DNA from: Myxococcales bacterium UBA1660
GTDB lineage: Bacteria; Myxococcota_A; Polyangia; Polyangiales; Houyiibacteriaceae
Length of the DNA: 64,000 bases
Reading direction: 5' to 3'
NCBI GenBank assembly: GCA_002320815.1
Contig: DCLA01000079.1
Location: 1 to 64,000, forward strand
Shown here: piece after piece, positions 53,386-62,023 of the stretch
How the letters are laid out: each line of letters begins with the position of its first letter
Position numbering within the stretch: position 1 is the stretch's first letter
Notes under the pieces: generated by a model
What the model was told of the DNA's origin: nothing
Database searches by the model: none
What the model saw: only the letters and a program-made list of their open reading frames with translations
Translations under genes and position numbers: made by a program

Positions 53386-54705
53386 TCAGGAGCTTCGCGG
53401 TCTGAGCGGCCTCCCGTGGCCGGACTCTGGCTGGCTCCGCGGAGCCACGACTTCACCCGATTCCGAATCACCGCCCGGAGCCTGGCCCAGTTTGGCGTCG
53501 AGCGCTTCCCGCGCGAGCCGCTCGCTGCCGGTTGCCTCGACCAACATCTCGAAGTGCTTCGCCGCGCGAGAACAGCGCTCGGTATCACCCGCGTTCATGG
53601 CGCCGTGCGTGTCGCCGTCGCCTCGCTCGAATCGCGGACCGTCGTCGCTGCGGCGCACCACCAGCCTTCCCCGATGGACCGCATCATGATGGACGGTGCA
53701 CAGGGTCACGAGGTTGTCGGGCTCGTGACCGCCTCCTTCGGCCCGCCGGTCGATGTGGTGCACGTCGACGAACGCCGCGTTCCGACACCCTGGGGCGGCG
53801 CACTTCCCCTCGTCCCGGGCGAGGACCTCTCGACGAACCGACGGCGGCACCGTCTGCGACGCGCGCTCGCCTTCCCGAAGGACCTGTGCGTCGCACAGCG
53901 CCACCTCCCCGATGATCGGTTCCACCGGGACCAGCCCCTCTCCACCGGCCTGGCGCTCCGTGGCCCCGCAGCGCTCGCACACGTTCATCCGCACCTGATG
54001 CGGGGCACGGCCTTCCTCTTCACTCGAACCGCCCACGCGGAGAAAGGCATCGAAGAGCATCTTGGCCAACGTCTCGTCGTCCGCGCCGTGGCCCAGTCGT
54101 CGCGCCGCTTCGGCGCGCACCTCCGAGAGCCGGGAGGCCTCGCTGCCGCTCATCTCGAGGACGACCCGCACGCGCTGCTCCTCGAAAGGCGCCGGCGCAT
54201 CCGTCGGGAGGGCACCCGGTCGATACCGCATCACCATCTTCTGCACCTCGTGCCCCGTGCGACGCCGGCCGTCGGCTATCGCCCAATGGACCCAGTCCTC
54301 CTCGACCGTCGGGGTCGCCACCCGGGTCAACTCCCGCACCACGGAGTAGCTCAGCTCGCCTCGCGCCCATCGCTCGCGAATCTCGGGCAGCGCGCGTAGC
54401 GCCTTGGCGACACGGAGCCGTTCGCGGGTTTGACGTCCGCCCCAGCCGAAGAGCCGTCCGCAGTACTCCTGCATCGAGGCCAGCCCGAGCACCTCGTAGG
54501 CACGGGTGCTCTCCGCGACCAAGAGCGGCTCCAACATCGCGACGTCGTCGGCCGCGCGGCGCTTCGCCAGCGCGACGAGCGCGTCGTGCGCACCGTTCCG
54601 ATCCATCACCGCTCGTAGCGGTGCCGGCTCGTAGTTTTCGTTCCCTTCCCGTACGCAAAGCGCTGCGCCCATGGTGTCCCCCTCGTGGTCGATCGCTCGC
54701 GACAT
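53386..54705 (-). CDS. DUF222 / HNH-endonuclease protein (13E12-like)
   Basis: 439 residues. The N-terminal three quarters match DUF222, the helical domain of the mycobacterial 13E12 repeat family (YEVLGLASMQEYCGRLFGWG, TRERLRVAKALRALPEIRER, GELSYSVVRELTRVATP). The C-terminal HNH nuclease is complete: CAAPGCRNAAFVDVHHIDRR, then NLVTLCTVHHDAVHRG, with Cys zinc ligands and catalytic His. Such genes multiply within genomes. A 16-bp palindrome lies in its last codons (53432) and an identical one 61 bases upstream of its start (54766). ATG at 54705; an inner ATG at 54672 is possible. Confidence 0.9.
   Translation of the reverse strand: MSRAIDHEGDTMGAALCVREGNENYEPAPLRAVMDRNGAHDALVALAKRRAADDVAMLEPLLVAESTRAYEVLGLASMQEYCGRLFGWGGRQTRERLRVAKALRALPEIRERWARGELSYSVVRELTRVATPTVEEDWVHWAIADGRRRTGHEVQKMVMRYRPGALPTDAPAPFEEQRVRVVLEMSGSEASRLSEVRAEAARRLGHGADDETLAKMLFDAFLRVGGSSEEEGRAPHQVRMNVCERCGATERQAGGEGLVPVEPIIGEVALCDAQVLREGERASQTVPPSVRREVLARDEGKCAAPGCRNAAFVDVHHIDRRAEGGGHEPDNLVTLCTVHHDAVHRGRLVVRRSDDGPRFERGDGDTHGAMNAGDTERCSRAAKHFEMLVEATGSERLAREALDAKLGQAPGGDSESGEVVAPRSQPESGHGRPLRPRSS
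53432..53447. repeat. 16-bp perfect palindrome, copy 3
   Basis: TGGCTCCGCGGAGCCA inside the last codons of the HNH gene (encodes part of VAPRSQ), 46 bases before its stop. Confidence 0.9.
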
Positions 54706-54765
54706 ACGAGCGAGCGGCCAGCCTACCTCCTGGGTGTGACACTTCCCTCCGACGACCTGACGACG

Positions 54766-54781
54766 TGGCTCCGCGGAGCCA
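54766..54781. repeat. 16-bp perfect palindrome, copy 4
   Basis: TGGCTCCGCGGAGCCA between the start of the HNH gene and the end of the fibro-slime gene; with copy 3 it brackets the HNH gene. A partial copy (CGGCTCCGCGGCGC) follows at about 54790. Confidence 0.9.
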
Positions 54782-54826
54782 CCCGCCCCGGCTCCGCGGC
54801 GCTGCGACCCGCGAACGCCTCGGCGC

Positions 54827-57460
54827 TCAGATCACCTCGATCACGCAGACGGCATCGCAGCCGTCGCCCGGCACGGTGTTACCGTCGTCGCACTCTTCCT
54901 CGGGCTGTACCATCCCGTCGCCGCAGCGCGCGGCGGGGGTGCAGTCGGGGTTGCAGCCGCCGTAGCGGCCGTCGTTGTTCCGGAGCCCCTCGTCGCAGAC
55001 CTCCGGCCCGTCCACGGTGCCGTTGCCGCAGTAGGGGCCGCGCGAGAGACAGCCGGGTTCGCAGGCGCCGTAGCCGCCCGCGTTCACGCCGTCGTCGCAG
55101 ACCTCCTCGCCGGGATGCACCACGCCGTCGCCGCAGCTCGGCCCGAAGGTGCAGTCGGGGTTGCAGCCGCCGTAGCTGGCGTCGTTGCGACCGGCGCCCA
55201 GGTCACACTCCTCGGGGCCGTTGAGCACGGCGTCGCCGCAGAAGCCGTCGATCAGCGAGCAGTCGAGGCACTCGCCGTAGCCGCCGTCGTTGACGCCGTC
55301 GTCGCAGGCCTCACCGGGAGTTCGGATGCCGTCGCCACAGAACTCGTCACAGGTCGAGCGCTGCTTCACGAAGCCAGTCAGCTCGAGCTCGAAGTTGGAC
55401 CCGTCCGTGTGCCGCTCGGCGTGGAAGATGACCATCTCCACCAGCGGCTCCGGGTTGGCGGCGGTCACCAGACTCTCCAGGTGCGCCCGACACGACTGCA
55501 CCACAGCGCGCTGCGCGGCGTCCGGCTCGGCTGCCGGGTTGCTCAGGTTCATCACCGCCTCCTCGCGCCCGTGCAGCCCGCCCACGTCGAGGCAGAGCTG
55601 GCCATCGACGAAGATCCAGAGGTCGTCGTCACCCGAGAAGCGAAGCACCTCCGACCCGTCGTACTGGAACCAGAAGTGGGTCTCGGTGGTGAAGTTGAAG
55701 TTGTGGTCTCCGCCGTCGTTCCCCAACCCGTCGTACGACGCCCGCGGCGCCTCGGACCCGGCCGCCACCCAGCCGGCGCCGTCGATCGGGTAGAAGCCGG
55801 CGGTGCTGTTGCCGGGCCAGCCGGTCCGCGAGTCGTAGGCGTACGTGCCGCCGGAGCGGGTCATCACCAGGTCGCGGAGGACCTCCCGGGTGTAGGGGCT
55901 CGCGCTGTCGAACCACTGGCTGAAGCTCGTGGCGCTCTCGGGGTAGCCGTCACAGTCCTGCGGCGGCGTGATCGCGAGCACCGGCCGTCCGCTGGCGCCT
56001 AGCGTGGTCTGTACCAGACCGAAGGTGATCCCGCCTCCGCGGGGCCCCACCCGGGTGTTGCACGCCTCGAAGTCGACGTGGCCGTACTGCGGCGCGCCGG
56101 CCGAGTACCACTCGATCCCCTTGATATCGCGGATGACCAAGGGCAGGCGCAGGGTCGCCGGCGGGGTCTCCGGGGCGATGCGGCAGGTGAAGCCGGGCTC
56201 CTCGCGGCAGGTCGAGGAGCAGCCGTCGCCGTCCCGGACGTTGCCGTCGTCGCACTCCTCGGAGGAGCCCGGGAGGATGACGCCATCACCGCAGATCTCG
56301 GTACAGACGCCCCCGGCGCACATCGGTTCGTTGGTGCAGTCTGCCGCGCAGCCGTCGAAGGGTCGGGTGTTCCCGTCGTCACAATGCTCGGTCCCCTCAC
56401 GGACCCCATCGCCGCAGGTCGTCAGGCGGCAGCCAGCGCCGGGCGTGTCGCAGGCGTAACCCTCTTCGAGCGTGCAGCTGGAGCTGCAGCCGTCGCCGCT
56501 CGCGGTGTCGCCGTCGTCGCAGAGCTCGAGACCGGCCAGGATGCCGTCCCCGCAGACGCTGAGACACGGCGTCCCGGCGACGGGGCAGGTCCAGCCGGCC
56601 TCCAACCCGCAGGTCGCGGAGCAGCCATCGCCCGAGTCGGTGTTGCGGTCGTCGCAGGCTTCACCGGGGCTCACCACGCCGTCTCCGCAGCGGACGGTGG
56701 ACACGCAGTCGCTTCCGGCCTCGGGGCAGGCGAAGTTGGGCTCGACGGCGCCGCAGTCGCCCGCGCATCCGTCGCCGTCGGCGGTGTTGCCGTCGTCACA
56801 GACCTCGCCGCCGGCGACGATGCCGTCGCCGCACGCCTGGGCGATGCACGCCTCGCCGGCGCGGGGGCAGACCCAGCCCTCGTCGACCATGCACATCCGG
56901 GAGCACCCGTCGCCGTCGTTGGGGTTGCCGTCGTCGCAGCCTTCGGCACCGGCGACGACCCCGTCGCCGCACCCGAGCGCCGCGCAGCGCTCGCCCGCCG
57001 TCGGGCAGTACCACCCCGCCTCGGTCTGGCACTCGCTCGAGCAGCCATCGTTGCTCAGCACGTTGCCGTCGTCGCAGGCTTCCGAAGCTCCCCGGACGCC
57101 GTCGCCGCACTCCACGCCGCGTCGGCACTCGCCAGCGGAGGGACAAGACCATCCGTCCTCGATGGCGCGGCAGTCGGCGGAACACCCGTCGCCGTCGGCG
57201 GTGTTGCCGTCGTCACACAGCTCGTCCGGTTCGTTCCGGAGGTTGCCACACACGGCCTCGACGCCGGCGTCGCCCTCCACACCGGTGTCGACCGGCCCGG
57301 AGTCGCGGGTGATGCCGTCCCCGCCTCCGCTGCTGGGGCTACACGCCATGCCGAGCACGACCGCCGGTACCAGCGCGAGCCAGAGCGGGGGTCGGCGACG
57401 AGGAGCGTTCCCCAAGGAGGGACGGAGCGACGATCGGATGGCATCGAGCTCGAAAAGCAT
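54827..57460 (-). CDS. Large lipoprotein: DUF4215 Cys-rich repeats around a fibro-slime domain
   Basis: 877 residues. Lipobox WLALVPAVVLGMAC (Cys40). Residues about 70-420 hold eight or more myxobacterial cysteine-rich repeats (CGDG...EACDDGN...DGCSxxC, DUF4215). The middle (about 440-720) is a fibro-slime/PA14-like domain: FNFTTETHFWFQYDG, LRFSGDDDLWIFVDG, CLDVGGLHG, FHAERHTDGSNFELEL. About five further Cys-rich repeats follow (CGDGIRTPGEACDDGVNDGG and on) to the C-terminus. A long signal-bearing N-terminus is used. Probably a cell-surface or matrix protein stabilised by disulfides and metal; the domain symmetry suggests adhesion. Downstream palindrome at 54766. Confidence 0.92.
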   Translation of the reverse strand: MLFELDAIRSSLRPSLGNAPRRRPPLWLALVPAVVLGMACSPSSGGGDGITRDSGPVDTGVEGDAGVEAVCGNLRNEPDELCDDGNTADGDGCSADCRAIEDGWSCPSAGECRRGVECGDGVRGASEACDDGNVLSNDGCSSECQTEAGWYCPTAGERCAALGCGDGVVAGAEGCDDGNPNDGDGCSRMCMVDEGWVCPRAGEACIAQACGDGIVAGGEVCDDGNTADGDGCAGDCGAVEPNFACPEAGSDCVSTVRCGDGVVSPGEACDDRNTDSGDGCSATCGLEAGWTCPVAGTPCLSVCGDGILAGLELCDDGDTASGDGCSSSCTLEEGYACDTPGAGCRLTTCGDGVREGTEHCDDGNTRPFDGCAADCTNEPMCAGGVCTEICGDGVILPGSSEECDDGNVRDGDGCSSTCREEPGFTCRIAPETPPATLRLPLVIRDIKGIEWYSAGAPQYGHVDFEACNTRVGPRGGGITFGLVQTTLGASGRPVLAITPPQDCDGYPESATSFSQWFDSASPYTREVLRDLVMTRSGGTYAYDSRTGWPGNSTAGFYPIDGAGWVAAGSEAPRASYDGLGNDGGDHNFNFTTETHFWFQYDGSEVLRFSGDDDLWIFVDGQLCLDVGGLHGREEAVMNLSNPAAEPDAAQRAVVQSCRAHLESLVTAANPEPLVEMVIFHAERHTDGSNFELELTGFVKQRSTCDEFCGDGIRTPGEACDDGVNDGGYGECLDCSLIDGFCGDAVLNGPEECDLGAGRNDASYGGCNPDCTFGPSCGDGVVHPGEEVCDDGVNAGGYGACEPGCLSRGPYCGNGTVDGPEVCDEGLRNNDGRYGGCNPDCTPAARCGDGMVQPEEECDDGNTVPGDGCDAVCVIEVI

Positions 57461-57581
57461 CGTTCACCATAGCCGGTCGCCCGACGCCGTGAAAGCCGAC
57501 GTCCGCGTTCGGGAGTACGGCCCCACTTTGCAACCTCGGCGCCTTCGCCGAACGTCGCAGCCGCGGTCCATGCTCCAGGTC

Positions 57582-57942
57582 GTGACCCCACCGAAACGGC
57601 ATCGCATCTACGGCATGAGCTTCACGAGCGTCTACCCCCCACTATGTGGCCAAGGCCGAGAAGAAGGGGCGCACCAAGCGGGAGGTCGATGCGATCCTCC
57701 GGTGGCTGAGCGGGTACAGTCAGCCGAAACTCCGGGCCCAGTTGAAGAATGCCGTCGACGTCGAGACCTTCTTCGCCCAAGCGCCGGCCATGAACCCCTC
57801 CCGGGAGTTGGTCACGGGGGTCGTCTGCGGTGTCCGCGTCGAGGAAGTCGAAGAGCCGTTGATGCGGGAGATCCGCCGGCTCGACAAACTCATCGACGAG
57901 CTGGCGCGCGGGAAGGCGATGGAGACCATCTTGCGCGCTTGA
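57582..57942 (+). pseudogene. DUF2200-family gene with a one-base homopolymer frameshift
   Basis: The downstream part (from 57646) reads VAKAEKKGRTKREVDAILRW, LSGYSQPKLRAQLKNAVDVE, GVVCGVRVEEVEEPLMREI and RRLDKLIDELARGKAMETIL, the DUF2200 signature blocks. The missing N-terminus of the family, HRIYGMSFTSVYP, is encoded just upstream but one base out of register. The two join if the run of six C at 57635-57640 had five (giving VYPHYVAK). GTG 57582 or ATG 57570 would be the start. So it is a complete DUF2200 gene broken by one extra C, either truly or by sequencing error. Function of the family unknown. Confidence 0.85.
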
Positions 57943-57987
57943 CCTCGCGCGTAGCGCGACCGGTCCGAGATTCGCCCCTTTTGGCCG

Positions 57988-59596
57988 ATGTGGCCGATCT
58001 GGACGCTCCCGGCGTGGGCCGCCCTCCTGGTCGTCTCGCTGACGGCCGACCCTCGCGCTGTCGTCCGGGTCGCCCTCCACGGTGGCGCCCTCTCGCTCGC
58101 CTTCGGCTCCGCCGACCTGTTCTTCAGCTGCCCGCCCCCGGGCGAACTCTCCCTGCCTTTCAGTGGCGCCAGCAATCGGGTGGACCATGCCCCGTACGTC
58201 CTGGCGTCCATGGCGGCCCTCACATGCGCCGGCATCCTGGCGGCCGTCTCCCGGGGTCCCAGCCGCTCCGAGCGCTGGCTCCACGTGGCCGTCGCCGTCT
58301 TGGCCGCCGGTGTCGCCGGGACCGAGCTCTGCGCTCTTCGCGCCGCCCAACAGATCCTCGACCCGAACCGCCGCACGGTCACCGTTCTCGGACCGTCGAC
58401 CACCTCTCCAGCGTCGCAGCCACGACGACCGCCGTCGCCGGCTCCCTCGTCGCCGCGCTGCTCACGACCAGCTGGCTCCGCGCGCACGAGGGATCCCGAC
58501 GTTCCCGCGGCGCCCGGAACGCCTGGCGCGACCTCGGTGCGCCCCTGGCACTGCTCGTCCTGGTGACCGCCGTGCGCGATCCGGGCAGCGACCTCCCTCG
58601 ACTCTCCGTCCCCGACGGGATCTCCCTGGCCACGGCGCCAGCGCTCGAGGCCCCTTGGGCCGATGCCCGCGAACCGGAGGCCCAGGTGGTCGGCACCGAC
58701 GCCGATGGGACCCTCTTCGGGTGGGACGGCGATACCCGCATCTTGCTCGACCGCGACGACCGCGTCGTTCCCGCACCCCGTGTACCCACCCTCGTCTACG
58801 TCGACCGACGTGCACCCCGCGTCGCCCTCGACCGCCTCGCGGACATCGTGTCGGTCGCCACCGACGTTCGTGTGGTCGTGCTTGGCAGCCGGCTTCCGGA
58901 CGCGGCGAACGACCGGTGGGCCTTCACTCGCCGGGCTGGGCTCCGACCCATCGGCGTGCGTACGATGAGGCCGCCTGCGGAGGATGAGTTGACCTGCTTC
59001 CTCGGCAACGGCACTCCCTGTGGGTCTCGGTTCGAGCTCGTCGGTTGCTTTGCCTACGCCCGGATGCTCGGCCTCTCACGAGCTCACGAGCGTCGGCGCT
59101 CCCGCACCACCGGTGCCGATGTGGATCCCACGCCCGACCCCCTGACCTTCGTCACCCTTCGGCCGCGCCAGGTTCGCGACGCGCCGGAGACCACGATCCC
59201 TCCGCCCGATCCACGCCCACCCTTCTTCGGCGCCCTGCTCGCACTCCTCGTGGCCCACCTCCGCACCCGGCGGATCCGTCCTCCCCAAGCCCGGTGCACG
59301 AGGCGCCCCCATCGAGCCCCCTTGGCTCCGGGCCGCCGAGGTCGACTCTGGCTCGACCGCCGAAGGCGGTCCCTACCGCGGCGCGTCCCGGGTCGCCGGC
59401 GCCGCTTCCCCCTCGGCCGGCCGGGCGAGCCTCCGGCGCCAACGCCTTCGTGCCCTCCGACGGGCGGCCCTCGCCACCCTCGTGGTCGGGGCCATCCTCG
59501 CTCTGGGCGGGCCTCGACTTCCGCTCGCGGGGCTACGCCATTGCCCGCACCGTGGTGTCGCCCCTGGCCACGCACGTGGTCCTCGAACGGACCTGA
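57988..59596 (+). pseudogene. Multi-pass membrane protein gene broken by two or more frameshifts
   Basis: ATG 57988 opens a frame with four hydrophobic helices (LPAWAALLVVSLTA, VALHGGALSLAFGSADLFF, VLASMAALTCAGILAAVS, LHVAVAVLAAGVAGTELC). After about 58390 coding character moves to another frame: two more helices (AATTTAVAGSLVAALLTTSW, APLALLVLVTAV), a periplasmic domain (RVPTLVYVDRRAPRVALD, VATDVRVVVLGSRLPDAAND) and a seventh helix (FFGALLALLVAHL). Near 59300 it moves again to a frame with ALRRAALATLVVGAILALGG. No family recognised. The exact indel sites and end are uncertain; the TGA at 59594-59596 is one option. Confidence 0.55.
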
Positions 59597-59621
59597 CCCG
59601 CCCACCCCAGACCGACGGTTC

Positions 59622-60404
59622 CTAGACCGGCCCCTTCACCAGCGACGCCCACCGCGCCTCTGCTTCGTCCGCGCGTCGCGACGGCCCCACGTACTGCGCT
59701 TTCCACACGAGGTTGTGCGGGGTGACCGTCGGCGGGACGAAGGCCTGCACCGAGACCCGATAGCCGTGGGCTTCCAGGCGCAGGGTCCGCTCGGTGTCGA
59801 CGAGGGATTCGATGAAGCGTCGCCGGACCGGCGCCTGCGTCGCCACACCCAGGTGGTCTGCCCAGGCGCGGGCGACGCTCGCGAACGCGATGGCGTTCGA
59901 GTAGCAGCAGGGCACCGCGACCAGCCACGCCCGCCGGGATCGGGCCTGATCGAGCACCACGTCGAAGGCCGGGCCACAGGCGTGGAGCGCGACTACCACG
60001 TCGACGGCGTCGGGCCAGCTCTCGGGATCTCGGACGTCCCCCTCGCGAACCTCCACGTTCAGCCCGGGTACGCGGTCCGCGGCCCGTCGGGCCGAAGCGG
60101 CGCGACCCGGCTCCCGTTCGATGACCACGACCTTCGACCAGCCCAGCAGCTTGGCCGCCATCAGGCCCACCGGGGCGCGCCCCGCCGCGGCGTCCACCAG
60201 CACGGGATCCCGGCGGGTCCGCGCCAGCACCGGGAGGAGCCCGGCGAGCTGGGGGATCTTCTTGACCTCCTCGGGCCGCAGCGAGCTGCCCTCGCGGGTC
60301 ACGTAGAGCGCGCGCAGCGCCTCCTCGACCTGGGCTTCGCCCAAGCGAGCGAGCGTCTCCGGCGGCACCTCGTAGCTCACCGCGCGAGCGTACGGTGCGC
60401 CCAC
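59622..60404 (-). CDS. Methyltransferase of the Methyltransf_32 type
   Basis: 260 residues. Motif I VLVDAAAGRAPVGLMAA with Asp, VVVIEREPG as motif II, then VVALHACGPAFD and VAVPCCYSN, the HACG...CCY pair typical of the family that includes METTL25/RRNAD1 and bacterial homologues. GTG at 60404 or 60380 (MSYEVPPETL) are both possible starts. Small-molecule, RNA or protein substrate cannot be chosen from sequence. Convergent with the broken membrane gene and followed on the opposite side by the VOC gene, 39 bases away, in the same direction. Confidence 0.85.
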   Translation of the reverse strand: MGAPYARAVSYEVPPETLARLGEAQVEEALRALYVTREGSSLRPEEVKKIPQLAGLLPVLARTRRDPVLVDAAAGRAPVGLMAAKLLGWSKVVVIEREPGRAASARRAADRVPGLNVEVREGDVRDPESWPDAVDVVVALHACGPAFDVVLDQARSRRAWLVAVPCCYSNAIAFASVARAWADHLGVATQAPVRRRFIESLVDTERTLRLEAHGYRVSVQAFVPPTVTPHNLVWKAQYVGPSRRADEAEARWASLVKGPV

Positions 60405-60443
60405 CCACGCGCAACCGATCGCGCGCAGCCGATCGCGCGTCGC

Positions 60444-60821
60444 TCAGGAGCCCGGGGTCGCGATCCACCAGGTCACGCCGCCGGGACCCTTCACCCCGCC
60501 GCGCTTGTCCGGGTCGTCCTTGCGGACCGGCTCCTGGACCGACTCGGCGCCGAGCTCGAGGGCCTTCGCGTAGGTCGCGTCGACGTCGGCGACGTAGACG
60601 TGCGCGTGGGCGGGCTGGGGCGGCCACTCGGGCGCGGCGTCGGCGAGCATCACGACGCTGTCGTCGATGCGGACTTCGGCGTGTCGGACGCGACCCTCGT
60701 CGTCGGCGTGGGTCCGGAGCACCTCGCCACCGAAGAGGTCACGGAGGAAGGCGAGGGTCGCCCGCGCGTCGGAGACGATGAAGTAGGGCGAGACCGTGGG
60801 GTAACCGGGAGGTGTGGACAT
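60444..60821 (-). CDS. VOC-superfamily (glyoxalase/PhnB-like) protein
   Basis: 125 residues from ATG 60821; upstream frame sequence is shadow. TVSPYFIVSDARATLAFLRD is the first beta-alpha unit, RVRHAEVRIDDSVVMLAD the metal-side strand, and HAHVYVADVDATYAKALEL plus DKRGGVKGPGGVTWWIAT the second half. This matches the PhnB/YP_ aminoglycoside-like subgroup, whose members bind or modify small molecules, often without the full metal triad. The role is open: binding, lyase or dioxygenase activity are all possible. Confidence 0.88.
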   Translation of the reverse strand: MSTPPGYPTVSPYFIVSDARATLAFLRDLFGGEVLRTHADDEGRVRHAEVRIDDSVVMLADAAPEWPPQPAHAHVYVADVDATYAKALELGAESVQEPVRKDDPDKRGGVKGPGGVTWWIATPGS

Positions 60822-61033
60822 GGGGAGAGCATGCACCGCCCTCCGGCAGGACGATTGGACGAATCGTGCACGCGGCGAGAGCCCACTCCCGCCCCCCGGG
60901 ATGCGACCGGACGCCCTTCTCGACAATGGCTGCGCTCGTCCAGAGCGCCCCCCTGGATGGGTGAGTGTTGTGTTTTTTATCATGTTTGGAAAAATATTGT
61001 TCCATTTCAGGGGTAGCCGGGTAATCTGCGCGA

Positions 61034-62017
61034 ATGCGGATTTTTGCAGTGTGGTTGGTTGTTGGGGCGATGGCGTGTGGCGATGACGGGGGAGATGGTG
61101 CCCCCGACGGGGGCTACATCGTAGAGTCGATGGATGGGGGCGTTCTCGATAGCGATACCCCCGACCCGGGGATGGACATGGCCCTCGACGCCGGTGACCA
61201 GGACGCCGGCCCCGAGCCCGGGGCCGACGCCGGTACGGGGCCGGACGCGGGGTCCCCTTGTGAGTTCATCCGCTGCTCGGCCAACGCGAGCTGCGTGTTC
61301 GCGGACGGCGTCGCCGAGTGCGTCTGCGACGCCGACTACCAGGACAACGACGGCGACGGTTCGTGCGTGGAGAGCTGCGCGCTCACGACGTGCGGCACCA
61401 ACGCCAGCTGCGACGACTCGTCCGGCGCGGCCACCTGTAGCTGCGACCCGGACAACGTCGACGTCGACAGCGACGGAAACTGCGGCGTTTCCTGTGAGAC
61501 CGACGGCGTCTGCGCGGGCGGCACCTGCGAGAACACGGATTGTGGCCCCTGCCACGCCGACGACGCGACCTGCCGCACGGACTGCATGAGCGCGGAGACC
61601 CAGTGCGGCACCGACTGTGACGCCGCGCAGGCGGCGGCGGCGGGGGCCTGTCGCGATGCCTGCGCCGACGATCGCCGGCGCCATGCCCGATGCGCCGATC
61701 GGTGCGTCTTCTCCTGCGAGATGAACTGCTCGCGCGCGGCTGCGAGCTGCTTCATGGCCTGCGACGCGGCGGGTAACCCTCCCGGCTGTACCTCGGGCTG
61801 CTCGGCGGACCGCGTCGCCTGTGAGGCCACCTGCCCCGACGCCGATTGCGTGGCCGCTTGCCCGGCCGAGCCGTCGGCGACTTGCGAGACGGACTGCGAC
61901 TCGGCGCCCTTCACCTGCACGCTCGACTGCATCGACGAGGTCGCCGCCTGCCCTGGGCTCTGCGACGACGCGCTCGCTTCGTGCCGGAGCACTTGTACTC
62001 CCGGCGAGTGTGGCTGA
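61034..62017 (+). CDS. Cysteine-rich EGF-like lipoprotein
   Basis: 327 residues. Lipobox VWLVVGAMAC (Cys15), Asp/Gly spacer, then two EGF-like units (CEFIRCSANASCVFADGVAE with CVCDADYQDNDGDG, and CALTTCGTNASCDDSS with CSCDPDNVDVDSDG; DNDGDG/DVDSDG also look like calcium loops) and a long stretch of regularly spaced Cys pairs (about every 4-10 residues: CHADDATCRTDC, CGTDCDAA, CRDACADD and so on). Probably surface-exposed and disulfide-rich. The upstream 70 bases are conspicuously AT-rich (TTTTTTATC, AAAAATATTG) and probably hold the promoter. Confidence 0.85.
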   Translation: MRIFAVWLVVGAMACGDDGGDGAPDGGYIVESMDGGVLDSDTPDPGMDMALDAGDQDAGPEPGADAGTGPDAGSPCEFIRCSANASCVFADGVAECVCDADYQDNDGDGSCVESCALTTCGTNASCDDSSGAATCSCDPDNVDVDSDGNCGVSCETDGVCAGGTCENTDCGPCHADDATCRTDCMSAETQCGTDCDAAQAAAAGACRDACADDRRRHARCADRCVFSCEMNCSRAAASCFMACDAAGNPPGCTSGCSADRVACEATCPDADCVAACPAEPSATCETDCDSAPFTCTLDCIDEVAACPGLCDDALASCRSTCTPGECG

Positions 62018-62023
62018 GGGCCT

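Noticed and set aside
56472..61016. A 1514-residue plus-strand open frame
   Set aside because: It runs antisense through the DUF4215 lipoprotein and other genes and is Ser/Pro/Arg-rich without motifs, except for the part 58.4-59.3 kb that belongs to the broken membrane gene and the DUF2200 N-terminus. The length is a by-product of high GC.
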